Shown here: positions 52,917 through 61,689 of the stretch, one piece after another
How the letters are laid out: the number at the start of each line of letters is the position of its first letter
How positions within the stretch are numbered: the stretch's first letter is position 1
DNA from: Paenibacillus sp. MAHUQ-63
GTDB taxonomy: Bacteria; Bacillota; Bacilli; Paenibacillales; NBRC-103111
Assembly: GCF_028765165.1 (NCBI RefSeq)
Contig: NZ_JARADB010000002.1
Span: 248,001 to 312,000, forward strand
Reading direction: 5' to 3'
Length of the DNA: 64,000 bases
Notes under the pieces: model-generated
Told to the model about the DNA's origin: nothing
What the model saw: the letters and a program-made list of their open reading frames with translations, nothing else
Databases searched by the model: none
Translations under genes and position numbers: made by a program

Positions 52917-53180
52917 ATGTTATCGCAAACTTTTACGATTTTGAATCCGTCCGGCTTTCACGCCCGTCCGACCAAGGTGTTCGTGCAAGCGGCCAGCGCT
53001 TATCCTTGCAAAGTCAACGTCATTAAGGGCAGCAAGAAAGTGAACGGCAAAAGCTCCCTCAGCATGCTCACATTGGGCATTCAGCTGAACGAGGAAGTGA
53101 CGCTGGAGGTTGACGGCGAGCAGGAAGAGCAGGCGCTGCAAGCGCTCGGCGAGCTGCTGACGAAAATATTCGAAGAATAA
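52917..53180 (+). CDS. ptsH: PTS phosphocarrier protein HPr
   Basis: 87 aa. H15 in GFHARPTK accepts phosphate from EI. S46 in NGKSSLSML is the site used by HPr kinase for CcpA-dependent catabolite repression, so this copy could serve in both sugar transport and global control; it is not the Crh type, which lacks the His. It starts two bases after the ptsI stop and closes the operon with a strong terminator. Confidence 0.95.
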   Translation: MLSQTFTILNPSGFHARPTKVFVQAASAYPCKVNVIKGSKKVNGKSSLSMLTLGIQLNEEVTLEVDGEQEEQALQALGELLTKIFEE

Positions 53181-53193
53181 TGAGTCCCGGCCG

Positions 53194-53244
53194 GCCGGTT
53201 GGCGCGCGCTCCCTTTGTGGGAGCGTGTGCCGCCGGCTTTTTTT
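53194..53244 (+). terminator. Rho-independent terminator of the mannitol operon
   Basis: GGCGCGCGCTCCC pairs with GGGAGCGTGTGCC (with G-U pairs), an outer GCCGG/CCGGC may extend it, and seven T follow. Confidence 0.88.
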
Positions 53245-53428
53245 GCGGGTTCGGGCGGGTTCGGGCGCTGCGCCCATCCGCGAGTGCCAGCGTCCAGCCC
53301 CGCGGTCGCCGGGCCCATCCGCGCCTGCCAGCGTTCAGCCCCGCGATCGCCGGGCCCATCCGCGCCTGCCAGCATTCAGCTCCGCGATCGCTGCGTCCAG
53401 CCCCGTGCTCGTCGCGCTGAGTTGCTCG

Positions 53429-53628
53429 GAGCTGCAATAACTGGAAAAACTCCAGTTAATCGAATGTCCACGCAGCCTGTGGGACGGTATAAATGGAATT
53501 TCTCCCGTTAAAATTATCGATTCACGAGCAGTATGGAACTTTTCGTGGAAATTAGCGGGAGATTTTCCAGTTATCACCTCGGTTGGAGGCGAAATTGGTT
53601 GGAATAACTGGAGAAATTCCAGTTACGC
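53429..53628. repeat. 200-bp intergenic hairpin repeat, copy 1
   Basis: Begins GAGCTGCAATAACTGG and ends TTCCAGTTACGC. It contains the perfect hairpins TAACTGGA-AAAAC-TCCAGTTA and TAACTGGA-GAAAT-TCCAGTTA at its two ends, and GGAATTTCTCCCG versus CGGGAGATTTTCC as inner arms, so the whole element is one large imperfect dyad. The DNA before it (53245-53428) is GC-rich with repeats of GCGCCTGCCAGC and CCCGCGATCGC and holds no gene. Confidence 0.85.
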
Positions 53629-53791
53629 CCGCGCGCGCCCACCATGCGCTCACCCGCGCCCCGTGCGTGCCCACACTTGCCTCGCTTCGCTTGCCCGCGT
53701 CGAGCACACCCCGCTCGCCCCGCGCTCGCAACGCTCTTAGCTGAGCTGCACTGAACTACGCCGAGCTACCTGAACAGTGCTGCGCTGGTTC

Positions 53792-53991
53792 GAGCTGCAA
53801 TAACTGGAAAAACTCCAGTTAATCGAGTACCCAGGCAGCCCGCGGGAAGGAATAAATGGAGTTTCTCCCGTTAAAATTAGCGACTGACGAGGCAGTATGG
53901 AACTTTTCGTGAAATTAGCAGGAGATTTTCCAGTTATCGCCTCGGTTGGAGGCGAAATTGGTTGGAATAACTTGAGAAATTCCAGTTACGC
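53792..53991. repeat. 200-bp intergenic hairpin repeat, copy 2
   Basis: Same start, end, length and hairpin layout as copy 1, with scattered base changes. The spacer between copies (53629-53791) is GC-rich CGCTCGCCC-like sequence without a gene. From 53992 to about 54200 there are two smaller hairpins (AGGTCC-AAA-GGACCT near 54094 and GAACTCTCAC-CGA-GTG-A-AGAGTTC near 54124) and no gene. Confidence 0.85.
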
Positions 53992-54210
53992 TTCATACTG
54001 AGCGCCCGGTGCTCGCCCGGCATTCGCTCCACGCTCGCCCCGCACTCACTCCACGCCCCGCACACGCCCGAACCACATAAAATCATCCCTCAAGGTCCAA
54101 AGGACCTCGACTAGAAGCTCCGCGAACTCTCACCGAGTGAAGAGTTCATCTTCCACTCCTTTCCCCAAGATATGCTATTGCTTGCCAGCGCAGGCTGCCA
54201 GAGATACATA

Positions 54211-54270
54211 TTGAACAAATAAAGAGTTCGGTATATAATACTAAACAGATAATAACAATTTGTTATTATC
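54211..54270 (+). promoter_or_regulatory. Promoter with perfect 23-bp operator palindrome
   Basis: TTGAAC (54211-54216), 17-base spacer, TATAAT (54234-54239). Nine bases later, GATAATAACAA (54248-54258), one central T, and TTGTTATTATC (54260-54270) form a perfect palindrome covering the transcription start region. This is the position of a classical repressor site. The repressor is not in the neighbourhood. Confidence 0.78.
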
Positions 54271-54319
54271 AAAAACCAACTAACATCCCCTTCATCAAAT
54301 AAAGCGAAGGAGCGATCCC

Positions 54320-55201
54320 ATGAACCTTAGCGATAAAATCAAAGGCGGCCTATACGGCGTTGCCGTAGGCGATGCTCTAGGAGGAACGACGGAGTTTTTG
54401 ACGAGGAAAGAAATCGAGCGGAAGCACGGGTACTTGACGGAGATGATCGGCGGCGGCGTTTGGGAGCTGGAGCCCGGGGAAGTGACGGACGACACGATGA
54501 TGACGCTATGTGTGGCCGAAGGGATTTTGACCCGACCGGAAGATCCGATGACCGCTATCGGGGACCAATTTCTGGCATGGTACCGATCGGATCCCAAAGA
54601 TATCGGCAACATCATCCGAAGGGTGCTCGGCACTTATCAGGGGAATTGGTTTGAAGCCGCTTTTCTGGCGGATCAGGATATGGGCCAGAGCGCAGGCAAC
54701 GGCTCGTTAATGAGATGCCTCCCGGTAGGGCTTAGCTACCCCCGGCTATCGGACATCGAGCGAGTATCCCGCCTGCAGTCCAAAATGACGCATTATGATG
54801 AGCGCTGCAATGAAGCCTGTGTTATTTATAATCGAATTGTATATCGGCTTTTGCAGCAGGAATCGCTCCAACATGCATTGGAAGCTGAAATTACGAATAC
54901 GCCTTACGCGTATGTTCTCACGGGGGATCCGAATTGTGAACCGAGCGGTTTCGTCGTCCGTACGATGAATTGGGCGATTCATATTCTTGCCCATACGCAG
55001 TCGTTCGCCGAAGTCGTGCAGCAAGCAGCGAATTTGGGCGGGGATTCCGACACGATTGGGGCCATAGCCGGGGGACTTGCCGGCGTCTATTACGGATTCG
55101 ATGGAATTCCCCGTCGATATTCGGACCAAATTTTGATCAAAGAAAGGTTGGACCGTACCGCAGAGCGGATCGTACAGCTTCGCAAGTCATATAACTCGTA
55201 A
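54320..55201 (+). CDS. ADP-ribosylglycohydrolase-family protein (DraG-like)
   Basis: 293 aa, a complete all-helical ADP-ribosylglycohydrolase domain: GGLYGVAVGDALGGTTEF at the N-terminus, metal-binding VTDDTMM, SAGNGSLMR, and the C-terminal GGDSDTIGAIAGGLAG with its two metal-binding Asp. Family members remove ADP-ribose from proteins or other molecules using magnesium ions; the substrate here is unknown. It is cytosolic and transcribed alone from a promoter with a strong palindrome, so it is tightly regulated by an unlinked repressor. There is no ADP-ribosyltransferase, nif gene or macrodomain nearby. Confidence 0.9.
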   Translation: MNLSDKIKGGLYGVAVGDALGGTTEFLTRKEIERKHGYLTEMIGGGVWELEPGEVTDDTMMTLCVAEGILTRPEDPMTAIGDQFLAWYRSDPKDIGNIIRRVLGTYQGNWFEAAFLADQDMGQSAGNGSLMRCLPVGLSYPRLSDIERVSRLQSKMTHYDERCNEACVIYNRIVYRLLQQESLQHALEAEITNTPYAYVLTGDPNCEPSGFVVRTMNWAIHILAHTQSFAEVVQQAANLGGDSDTIGAIAGGLAGVYYGFDGIPRRYSDQILIKERLDRTAERIVQLRKSYNS

Positions 55202-55350
55202 CTCGCAACCCGAACCCGTAACTCAAACTCGCATCTCGTAATTCGTAACTCTTAGCTCGTAGCTGGTAGCTTGAACTCGCAACTCATAACTCATAACTCA
55301 TAACTCGCATCTCGCAACTCGAACTCCTAACCCATAACACCCACGCCCAT
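55195..55350. repeat. Degenerate ~10-bp repeat tract
   Basis: About 150 bases built from variants of AACTCGTA, AACTCATA and AACTCGCA, including three exact tandem ACTCATA units near 55282-55305. It starts inside the last codons of the ADP-ribosylglycohydrolase gene (KSYNS), so the end of that protein may vary with repeat slippage. Confidence 0.7.
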
Positions 55351-55389
55351 AACCAAGTCACATTTAAAATTATGTGTCTTGGTTTTTTT
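55351..55389 (+). terminator. Rho-independent terminator
   Basis: AACCAAG-T-CACAT pairs with ATGTG-T-CTTGGTT, followed by seven T. Confidence 0.85.
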
Positions 55390-55411
55390 ATGTCTTCCAA
55401 GGCGCAGGTTA

Positions 55412-55420
55412 TGGTATAAT
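55412..55420 (+). promoter_or_regulatory. Extended -10 promoter of the orphan kinase
   Basis: TGGTATAAT is an extended -10 box (TGn plus TATAAT). It lies about 45 bp before the gene at 55465. No clear -35 is needed with this type. Confidence 0.55.
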
Positions 55421-55464
55421 TTGCATAAAAGAGGAACGAAAGCCATCTAATCAAGGAGAATCAC

Positions 55465-57057
55465 ATGGATAAATGGATTGAAGACTCCCGCCGCAGGTGC
55501 AGGGCCTTGGGACTGGATCCCACGAAAATACCTTTGCCAGGTTCAACGTTGACATCGGATCAGCTGCAGGAAGAGAGACTTAAGTACAGGGATATTCTCG
55601 TCGTGACGAATTATTTTTCAGAGAAGATTTTGGCGTTCCTATCCGGCAGCCCGCATCTGATTGTTGTTAATAACGATAAAGGGTATGTTCTGGATCATTA
55701 TGGGGACGAGACGATGAAGTCGATGATTCATCAATTGGGATTAAAGGAGGGCATTCAATGTGACGAGGCGTACATGGGGACGAATGTCGTCGCCCTGGCG
55801 CTCCGCGAGCAAAGACCGATTCAAATTGTCGGCGCAGAGCACTACCATAAGATGCTGGAGAATTCAGCCTGCTATTGCGTGCCATTTCATTTCTCGGATT
55901 ATCATCATCTATCGGGCGCGATCTCGATCATGACGTCCGTTCAGCACCATCATCATACTTACTTGGCGCTGCTCGCAAATATGGTGGATTCGATTGAACG
56001 CGAATTATCGCTGCGGCTGGCGAATCATAATCAGCATTTCATCCAGCAGCTGGTTGTGAACAATATGCGCAATGGCATTATTATGACAGATGAAAGAGGG
56101 ATGATTACGGAATTCAATGCATTCGCCGAGAAGATTACGGGAAGAAACCGGAACAGTGTGACAGGAACGCCTGTATTCCCGTTCGAGCATTTCGGCAGCT
56201 ATTTCTACCAAGCTCTGAAGTACCGGAAGGCATGCGAGAATATTGAGCTCTCCTTCCGCTCATCGCTGGATCAGGAGAATGTCTGTCTCTTCGATGTCAT
56301 GCCGATTCTGAACGAGCGCGGCGAGCTGCTGGGGGCATTTGCCCAGTTTCGCGATATTACCGAGCGCGTCATCCTGGAGCGGCAGTGGATCAATTCGGAG
56401 AAGTTTTCGGCAATCGGCAAGCTGGCGGCGGGGTTGGCGCATGAGATCCGCAATCCGCTCACCTCGATCATCGGTTTTATTCAACTTGGCAAGCGCTCCA
56501 ACGACCCGCACAAATTATGGAATTATGTAGATTTGATCAGCGGCGAGCTGGAGAGCATGAAGCAGCTTGTTTCCGATTTTGTCGTAATGGCCAAGCCCAG
56601 TACGCCCGAGCGGAAAGCCGTTGAGCTGCAGGAGTTTCTGCGAGACACCGTTCGGTTCATGGACAGCCAGGCCATCATGAAAAATACGTCTATCGAAGCG
56701 GTTTTGGACCAAAACTTAACGATTGCCATGATCGATCCTTCGCAGATCAGACAGGTTTTGGTGAATTTGCTTCAGAATGCAATTGAATCTATAGACAAGA
56801 ACGGATACATACAGCTCCGTACAGAAGCGGATCTCCCTAACGGGTCGTTCAAGATGAGTATCGAAGACAACGGTGTGGGCATGACGAAGGAAGAGTTGGA
56901 TCAGATTATGAATCCATTTTTCACGACCAAAGAAAATGGGCTGGGTCTCGGCCTGTCGATTTGCTACCGGATTATCGAGAACCACAATGGCACGATGTCC
57001 GCTGTTTCCCGCAAAGGATACGGCACCCGGTTCGAGGTTGTTTTGCCGTTAGGCTAG
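55465..57057 (+). CDS. Orphan cytosolic PAS histidine kinase
   Basis: 530 aa, no membrane helix. Residues ~60-185 resemble a GAF-like sensor of the type in AcoR-family regulators (VVNNDKGYVLDHYGDETM, GTNVVALALREQRPIQI). A PAS domain follows at ~205-315. HisKA has the phospho-acceptor H326 in GLAHEIRNPLTSI, and the HATPase_c domain has NLLQNAIES, DNGVGM and GLGLGLS. The layout is like that of soluble sporulation-type kinases (KinA/KinE group) that phosphorylate Spo0F. No response regulator lies beside it; the next gene is a separate two-component pair. Its role in a phosphorelay is therefore inferred from domain type only. Confidence 0.88.
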   Translation: MDKWIEDSRRRCRALGLDPTKIPLPGSTLTSDQLQEERLKYRDILVVTNYFSEKILAFLSGSPHLIVVNNDKGYVLDHYGDETMKSMIHQLGLKEGIQCDEAYMGTNVVALALREQRPIQIVGAEHYHKMLENSACYCVPFHFSDYHHLSGAISIMTSVQHHHHTYLALLANMVDSIERELSLRLANHNQHFIQQLVVNNMRNGIIMTDERGMITEFNAFAEKITGRNRNSVTGTPVFPFEHFGSYFYQALKYRKACENIELSFRSSLDQENVCLFDVMPILNERGELLGAFAQFRDITERVILERQWINSEKFSAIGKLAAGLAHEIRNPLTSIIGFIQLGKRSNDPHKLWNYVDLISGELESMKQLVSDFVVMAKPSTPERKAVELQEFLRDTVRFMDSQAIMKNTSIEAVLDQNLTIAMIDPSQIRQVLVNLLQNAIESIDKNGYIQLRTEADLPNGSFKMSIEDNGVGMTKEELDQIMNPFFTTKENGLGLGLSICYRIIENHNGTMSAVSRKGYGTRFEVVLPLG

Positions 57058-57138
57058 TCATTATATGTGCGTTATCCATTATGAAGAGGAACATTAAGGC
57101 TGCCGGTCGTGAAGATCGGCGGCCTTTGTGCTGACTAC

Positions 57139-57205
57139 CCAAAAAAATCGGATACCGATCCAAAAAATAAGCACATTATGTGAGGGGACCGGAACTCGCT
57201 ATAAT
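57139..57205 (+). promoter_or_regulatory. Probable promoter of the second two-component operon
   Basis: TATAAT at 57200-57205. Upstream, CCAAAAAAATCGG (57139) and CCAAAAAATAAGC (57160) form a direct repeat with 21-bp spacing, similar in style to the paired sites of the galactan locus, but without a cre box and with a different distance to the -10. Confidence 0.45.
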
Positions 57206-57248
57206 ACCATTATGACATTTCCTATTACGCATAAGACGGAGGCACAGC

Positions 57249-59021
57249 ATGATTAACCGGTTCAAATCGTTTATTTTATCGAGCATTCGCTTCCAGCGGT
57301 TGAGAAGCCGGTTTCTGGTCGCGATGATCGTCATCTCGCTGCCGCCGCTGTTTATTTTGGGCTACATCTCATTCAATATTGCCAAGAACACGCTCATGGA
57401 GACGAACGCGCAGACGTATGAGAATCATTTGGAAACCTCAAGCGAAGTGGCGGATCTGTTGTTCCGCAGCATTATTAATATGAACCGGTCCATCGTAGTG
57501 AACGAAGAGGTGCGCGAGGTTCTATTCACGAGCAACGTGCCTTCGAGCAGCGAGCCCAACTCTACGAGTGAATGGACGTCGAACAAGCTGCAGAAGGCGA
57601 TCAACAATAATCAATTCGATACGAGGTTCGTTAATTCGATCTGTGTGCTGAATTTGGACTTTAAGACTTACTGTGCAGGCAGATCGGACGACGCCGGGAT
57701 CTATGAACAGCCGGATAAAGCGAGGCTGATCCAGCAAACTTCCTGGTACCAGAGCGCCTTGGAGGACAAGGGCAGGGTTGTGTTCCTGGGCTACGATATT
57801 TTCAAAGAGTCGCCGAACTCGTTCTCCACGGTCAAATTATTCCGCGATGCCTCCTCTCCCAGCGGGGAGGCCATCGGCCTCTTGGTCGTGAACATTTCGA
57901 CCTCCATTTTCAATGAAATATTTAATGAGAAAAGCCAGAGCGGCGGATTCATGGCGCTGGACAATGCGTCCTCCGCCAGTACAATCGTATTCAATAACGG
58001 ATTGCCGGAAAGGGACGAGCCGATCCAAGGAGACAAGGAGTCGCTGGTCCGGCAGCTGGAGAAGCAGGGCTATCTCGTCAGCCAATTTCAGAATCAAACT
58101 ACGAACTGGACATTTCTCCACGTGATCAAGGTGAATGAGCTGCTCCAGCAGTCCAATAAAATACGCACGGCTACAACGCTGATCGCGGTTTCCATGGGGA
58201 TTGTGGCGCTGTTATATTCCATTTTGATCTCCGCCAGCATCACGCGACCTTTGCTCACGATCAAGAAAATGATGGTGGAATGGACGAAGGGCGCCCGCGA
58301 GTTCAACGAAACATTCGAGCAGGATGAGGTCGGCACCATCGGGGAAACGTTCAAACGGGTCGTTTCGGAAAACAAGGCGCTGAACGAACGGCTCATTCTA
58401 TCGGAGTTGAAAGAACGGGAGGCTGAGCTGCGGGCGCTGCAGGCGCAAATTAAGCCTCATTTTTTATATAACACGCTCGATTCGATTTATTGGATGGCGA
58501 CCTTGCAGAAAAACCACGATGTCGCGCAAATGGCGATTTCTTTGTCGGAAAGCTTCAAATTAAGCCTGAATAAAGGCAAAGATACGATATCGGTGTACAA
58601 GGAGCTGAAGCACATCGAGCATTATATGACGATTCAGAATATCCGGTACAATAATCGCTTCACGTATGTGGAAGAGGTGGAGCCCGCCATTATGAGCATG
58701 GAAATCATGAAGCTGCTCCTTCAGCCGCTGGTTGAGAACGCGATCTATCATGGGTTGGAGCCCAAGGTAGGCGAAGGAACGATCAGGCTGACCGGGAAGC
58801 GGGAAGAGGGCTTTCTTGTTTTCACAGTAGAAGATGACGGGGTGGGCATGGCCGATTTGGCTGCGACGGAGTTGGGATATGGTTTAAGGAATGTGCGCGA
58901 GCGGTTGGCGCTGTACTACGGCGCGACCAGTTCACTAACGATTACGAGCGAAGTGGATCGAGGCACGCATATCCGGATTCGGTTTCAGCCATTTGTGGAA
59001 AAGGGGGATGCAGATGCTTAA
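57249..59021 (+). CDS. Sensor histidine kinase, YesM-type (second pair)
   Basis: 590 aa. Membrane helix ~20-42, extracellular sensor ~43-300, second helix ~307-328, HAMP, then the His_kinase domain with H404 in QIKPHFLYNTLDS and an ATPase domain with VENAIYHG, DDGVGM and YGLRNVRERL. It probably senses the sugar handled by the solute-binding protein and permeases that follow. The GGAGG site lies six bases before ATG 57249. It overlaps the response regulator gene by eight bases. Confidence 0.92.
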   Translation: MINRFKSFILSSIRFQRLRSRFLVAMIVISLPPLFILGYISFNIAKNTLMETNAQTYENHLETSSEVADLLFRSIINMNRSIVVNEEVREVLFTSNVPSSSEPNSTSEWTSNKLQKAINNNQFDTRFVNSICVLNLDFKTYCAGRSDDAGIYEQPDKARLIQQTSWYQSALEDKGRVVFLGYDIFKESPNSFSTVKLFRDASSPSGEAIGLLVVNISTSIFNEIFNEKSQSGGFMALDNASSASTIVFNNGLPERDEPIQGDKESLVRQLEKQGYLVSQFQNQTTNWTFLHVIKVNELLQQSNKIRTATTLIAVSMGIVALLYSILISASITRPLLTIKKMMVEWTKGAREFNETFEQDEVGTIGETFKRVVSENKALNERLILSELKEREAELRALQAQIKPHFLYNTLDSIYWMATLQKNHDVAQMAISLSESFKLSLNKGKDTISVYKELKHIEHYMTIQNIRYNNRFTYVEEVEPAIMSMEIMKLLLQPLVENAIYHGLEPKVGEGTIRLTGKREEGFLVFTVEDDGVGMADLAATELGYGLRNVRERLALYYGATSSLTITSEVDRGTHIRIRFQPFVEKGDADA

Positions 59022-60207
59022 AGCTGCTGTTTTTGATGACGAGTATATCGTGCTTCAAGGCTTACGGGAAATGATCGATTGGGCCAGCTATGGCATCGAA
59101 CTCACCGGCACGGCGGATAACGGTCTTGCCGCGCTCGAGGTGTTCCGGGAACAGAGGCCGCAGCTGATTTTCACGGACATTCGGATGCCCGGCATGGACG
59201 GTCTGGAGCTGATTGAAATTATTTTGCGGGAAGCGCCGGAGACGATATGCATCGTGTTCAGCGGGTTCAATGAATTCGAATATGTCAAAAAGGCGATTCA
59301 GCTCGGCGTTGCCGACTATTTGGAGAAGCCGATTACGATCGGGACGATTGAGAAATCGATCCGCAAAGCGATGGATCTCATCGGCAAGCAGCAAGAGGTG
59401 GAGGCGCTGAAAACGAAAGTGCAGGGCAGCCGGCTCGAGCTGCTGGAGAAAGCGACGCTCGATCTGTTGTTCATTGGCGGGGAAGCGGAAGCGAAATGGC
59501 GGGACATCTACGGCGCCAAGGCGGAGCACATCGTCGGGGTGACCGTGCTTGTGGCACAATCGGAGGTTGCGCCGCCTGTTCGGGAACAGGAGGAATATGA
59601 AGCAATCGCATTCAGGCACGGTGAAGCGCGGTATGCCGTGCTCTTCCATTTCCGGCTTCCGGCTGCACGGTTCTGGGAGGAGCTGCGGAGCGAAACAGAT
59701 CGAGCAGGCCTTACAATAGGCTGCGGCAGAACGTATGCAAGTTTGCGTGAAGCCTCTCTGAGCGGCAAGGAAGCGCAGGAAGCGCTGCGATCCGCACAAG
59801 TGCTAGACGAGAAGGGGCTTATCCGTTATGATGCCGGGGGGCAGTCGAAGCCTGCGCCGGTTGCTCAGGCGCGCGCTTATATGGAGCAGCATTATACGCG
59901 TGATGTGACCTTGCAGGAGGTTGCTGAGCATGTCGGGATGAATCCGACGTATTTCAGCGTGCTCTTCAAGGAAGAAGCCGGCGAGTCTTATATCAAATAT
60001 TTGACCCGGATCCGGATGGAGCTGGCTACAACCCTCTTAAGCCGCGGCCTGAAGGTGAACGATGTCAGTGAGAAAGTCGGCTATCATACCTACCGGCACT
60101 TCTCCGAGGTGTTCAAAAAATATACGGGCGTTACGCCAGGTCAATATAAAGAACAGCTTGCTCAGACCGGAGAACCTGAAAAATTCGGACATCCATCCGA
60201 AGAATGA
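59014..60207 (+). CDS. Response regulator with AraC DNA-binding domain, YesN-type (second pair)
   Basis: About 397 aa, shorter than the first YesN. Receiver domain with DDEY pocket, phospho-acceptor D55 in IFTDIRMPGMDG and Lys in YLEKPIT. The middle region is short. The C-terminal AraC domain (~285-385) has the usual VTLQEVAEHVGMNPTYFSVL and VNDVSEKVGYHTYRHFSEVF, ending TPGQYKEQ. ATG 59014 lies six bases after AAGGGGG and inside the end of the kinase gene, so the pair is translationally coupled. The likely targets are the transporter and rhamnosidase genes downstream. Confidence 0.92.
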   Translation: MLKAAVFDDEYIVLQGLREMIDWASYGIELTGTADNGLAALEVFREQRPQLIFTDIRMPGMDGLELIEIILREAPETICIVFSGFNEFEYVKKAIQLGVADYLEKPITIGTIEKSIRKAMDLIGKQQEVEALKTKVQGSRLELLEKATLDLLFIGGEAEAKWRDIYGAKAEHIVGVTVLVAQSEVAPPVREQEEYEAIAFRHGEARYAVLFHFRLPAARFWEELRSETDRAGLTIGCGRTYASLREASLSGKEAQEALRSAQVLDEKGLIRYDAGGQSKPAPVAQARAYMEQHYTRDVTLQEVAEHVGMNPTYFSVLFKEEAGESYIKYLTRIRMELATTLLSRGLKVNDVSEKVGYHTYRHFSEVFKKYTGVTPGQYKEQLAQTGEPEKFGHPSEE

Positions 60208-60318
60208 CGCACTGCCGGCGTGCCGGGAAAGCGATTAAGATAAGACAAGAGGGAACGAACTCGCCGCAAGGTTACGAGTCGAGCACCCTTAACAAGAATG
60301 ACTAAGGGGGATTTGCAC

Positions 60319-61668
60319 ATGAATACACAGAGAACCAAATGGCTTGCAGCCATGTCGACGACGGTTGTATTGGCCGGTGTGGTAACAGGCTGCGGAACGG
60401 CTTCCACCTCATCCGGTGAATCGCCAGGGCAAGCTGCGGACAGCGGTGCTTCAAAATCCGGCGAGAAAGTAACGATCTCACTATTAATCGATAATACGCA
60501 GGACTCGGTCAATGTCGCCAAAGGCATCGTGGAGGCGTTCGAGAAGAAAAATCCGAGCATCCATGTGGAAACCGAGACGCGTCCCGGCGGCAGCGAAGGC
60601 GATAACTTGGTGAAGACGCGCCTGGCGACGGGCGATATGACCGACGTCTTCTTCTATAACAGCGGATCGCTTATGCAAGCGCTTAACCCGGAAACGAATT
60701 TGCTCGATCTGACGAACGAACCGTTTCAAGCGAATGTCATCGACTCTTTTAAGCCCACGGTTACGGTCAATGGCAAAATATATGCCGGACCGATAGGCTC
60801 CACGATGGCAGGCGGGTGGTTCTATAACAAAAAGATCTACGCGGATCTAGGTCTTGCAGTTCCCCAAACATGGGCCGAGCTGATGGCCAACAGTGAGAAG
60901 ATTAAAGCGGCGGGTATTACGCCTGTGATTGGTTCTTATAAGGATGACTGGACGACCCAGCTCGTTGTGCTGGCGGATTACTACAATGTGCAAGCGGCTA
61001 ATCCGAAATTTGCCGATGATTACACAGCGAACAAAGCGAAGTATGCCACGGATGCCGCAGCTCTCAGAGGCTTCGAGAAGCTGGAGGAGATTGCCAAGAA
61101 AGGCTACATGAATAAGGATTTCTTGGCCACTACTTATGACGCCGGCTTGAAAATGTTGGCCGAAGGCAAAGGCGCCCAATACCCGATGCTCTCCTTCGCA
61201 ACGCCGGCCCTGCAGCAAAACTTCCCGGACAAAATGAAAGATATCGGCTTCTTCGCACAGCCGGGAGATAGCGCGGCAACCAATGGATTGACGGTTTGGA
61301 TGCCAAGCGGAGCCTACATTTACAAATCGACGAAGCATCCGGAACAAGCGAAGAAACTCGTTGAGTTCATCGCTTCCTTAGATGGTGTAGCCGCGCAATC
61401 CGCAGCTTCCGTTCCGTCCGGCCCTTACGCTATTAAAGGCTCCAGGCTGCCGGAAACCGTTGCACAAGCCGTGAAAGAGATGACGCCATATTTTGATTCG
61501 AACAAAACGGCCCCCGCACTGGAATTCGTATCCCCGATCAAGGGCTCCAGCTTGCCGCAAATTACGACGGAAGTCGGCGCTGCAATCAAGACAGGTAAAC
61601 AAGGCGCAGAAGTTTATGACAAAGACGTAGAGAAACAAGCCAAGCAGTTGGGGCTCAAAGGCTGGTAA
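60319..61668 (+). CDS. Sugar ABC transporter solute-binding lipoprotein (second locus)
   Basis: About 449 aa. ATG 60319 follows AAGGGGGAT and gives a lipoprotein signal with lipobox VTGC at residue ~22. The mature part is an extracellular family 1 sugar-binding protein (VTISLLIDNTQDSVNVAKGI, KTRLATGDMTDVFFYNSG, YAGPIGSTMAGGWFYNKKIY). It serves the two permeases that follow. The substrate is probably a rhamnose-containing oligosaccharide, inferred only from the GH78 gene downstream. Confidence 0.9.
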   Translation: MNTQRTKWLAAMSTTVVLAGVVTGCGTASTSSGESPGQAADSGASKSGEKVTISLLIDNTQDSVNVAKGIVEAFEKKNPSIHVETETRPGGSEGDNLVKTRLATGDMTDVFFYNSGSLMQALNPETNLLDLTNEPFQANVIDSFKPTVTVNGKIYAGPIGSTMAGGWFYNKKIYADLGLAVPQTWAELMANSEKIKAAGITPVIGSYKDDWTTQLVVLADYYNVQAANPKFADDYTANKAKYATDAAALRGFEKLEEIAKKGYMNKDFLATTYDAGLKMLAEGKGAQYPMLSFATPALQQNFPDKMKDIGFFAQPGDSAATNGLTVWMPSGAYIYKSTKHPEQAKKLVEFIASLDGVAAQSAASVPSGPYAIKGSRLPETVAQAVKEMTPYFDSNKTAPALEFVSPIKGSSLPQITTEVGAAIKTGKQGAEVYDKDVEKQAKQLGLKGW

Positions 61669-61689
61669 GCAATCGAAGAATGGAGATAG

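Noticed and set aside
53180..53511. Overlapping Pro/Ala/Arg-rich frames after ptsH
   Set aside because: Located in terminator and GC-rich repeat DNA, overlapping in several frames, no domain.
54090..54150. T-box or riboswitch-like structure before the ADP-ribosylglycohydrolase gene
   Set aside because: Two small hairpins exist, but they lie upstream of the assigned promoter, and no conserved T-box or riboswitch core is visible.
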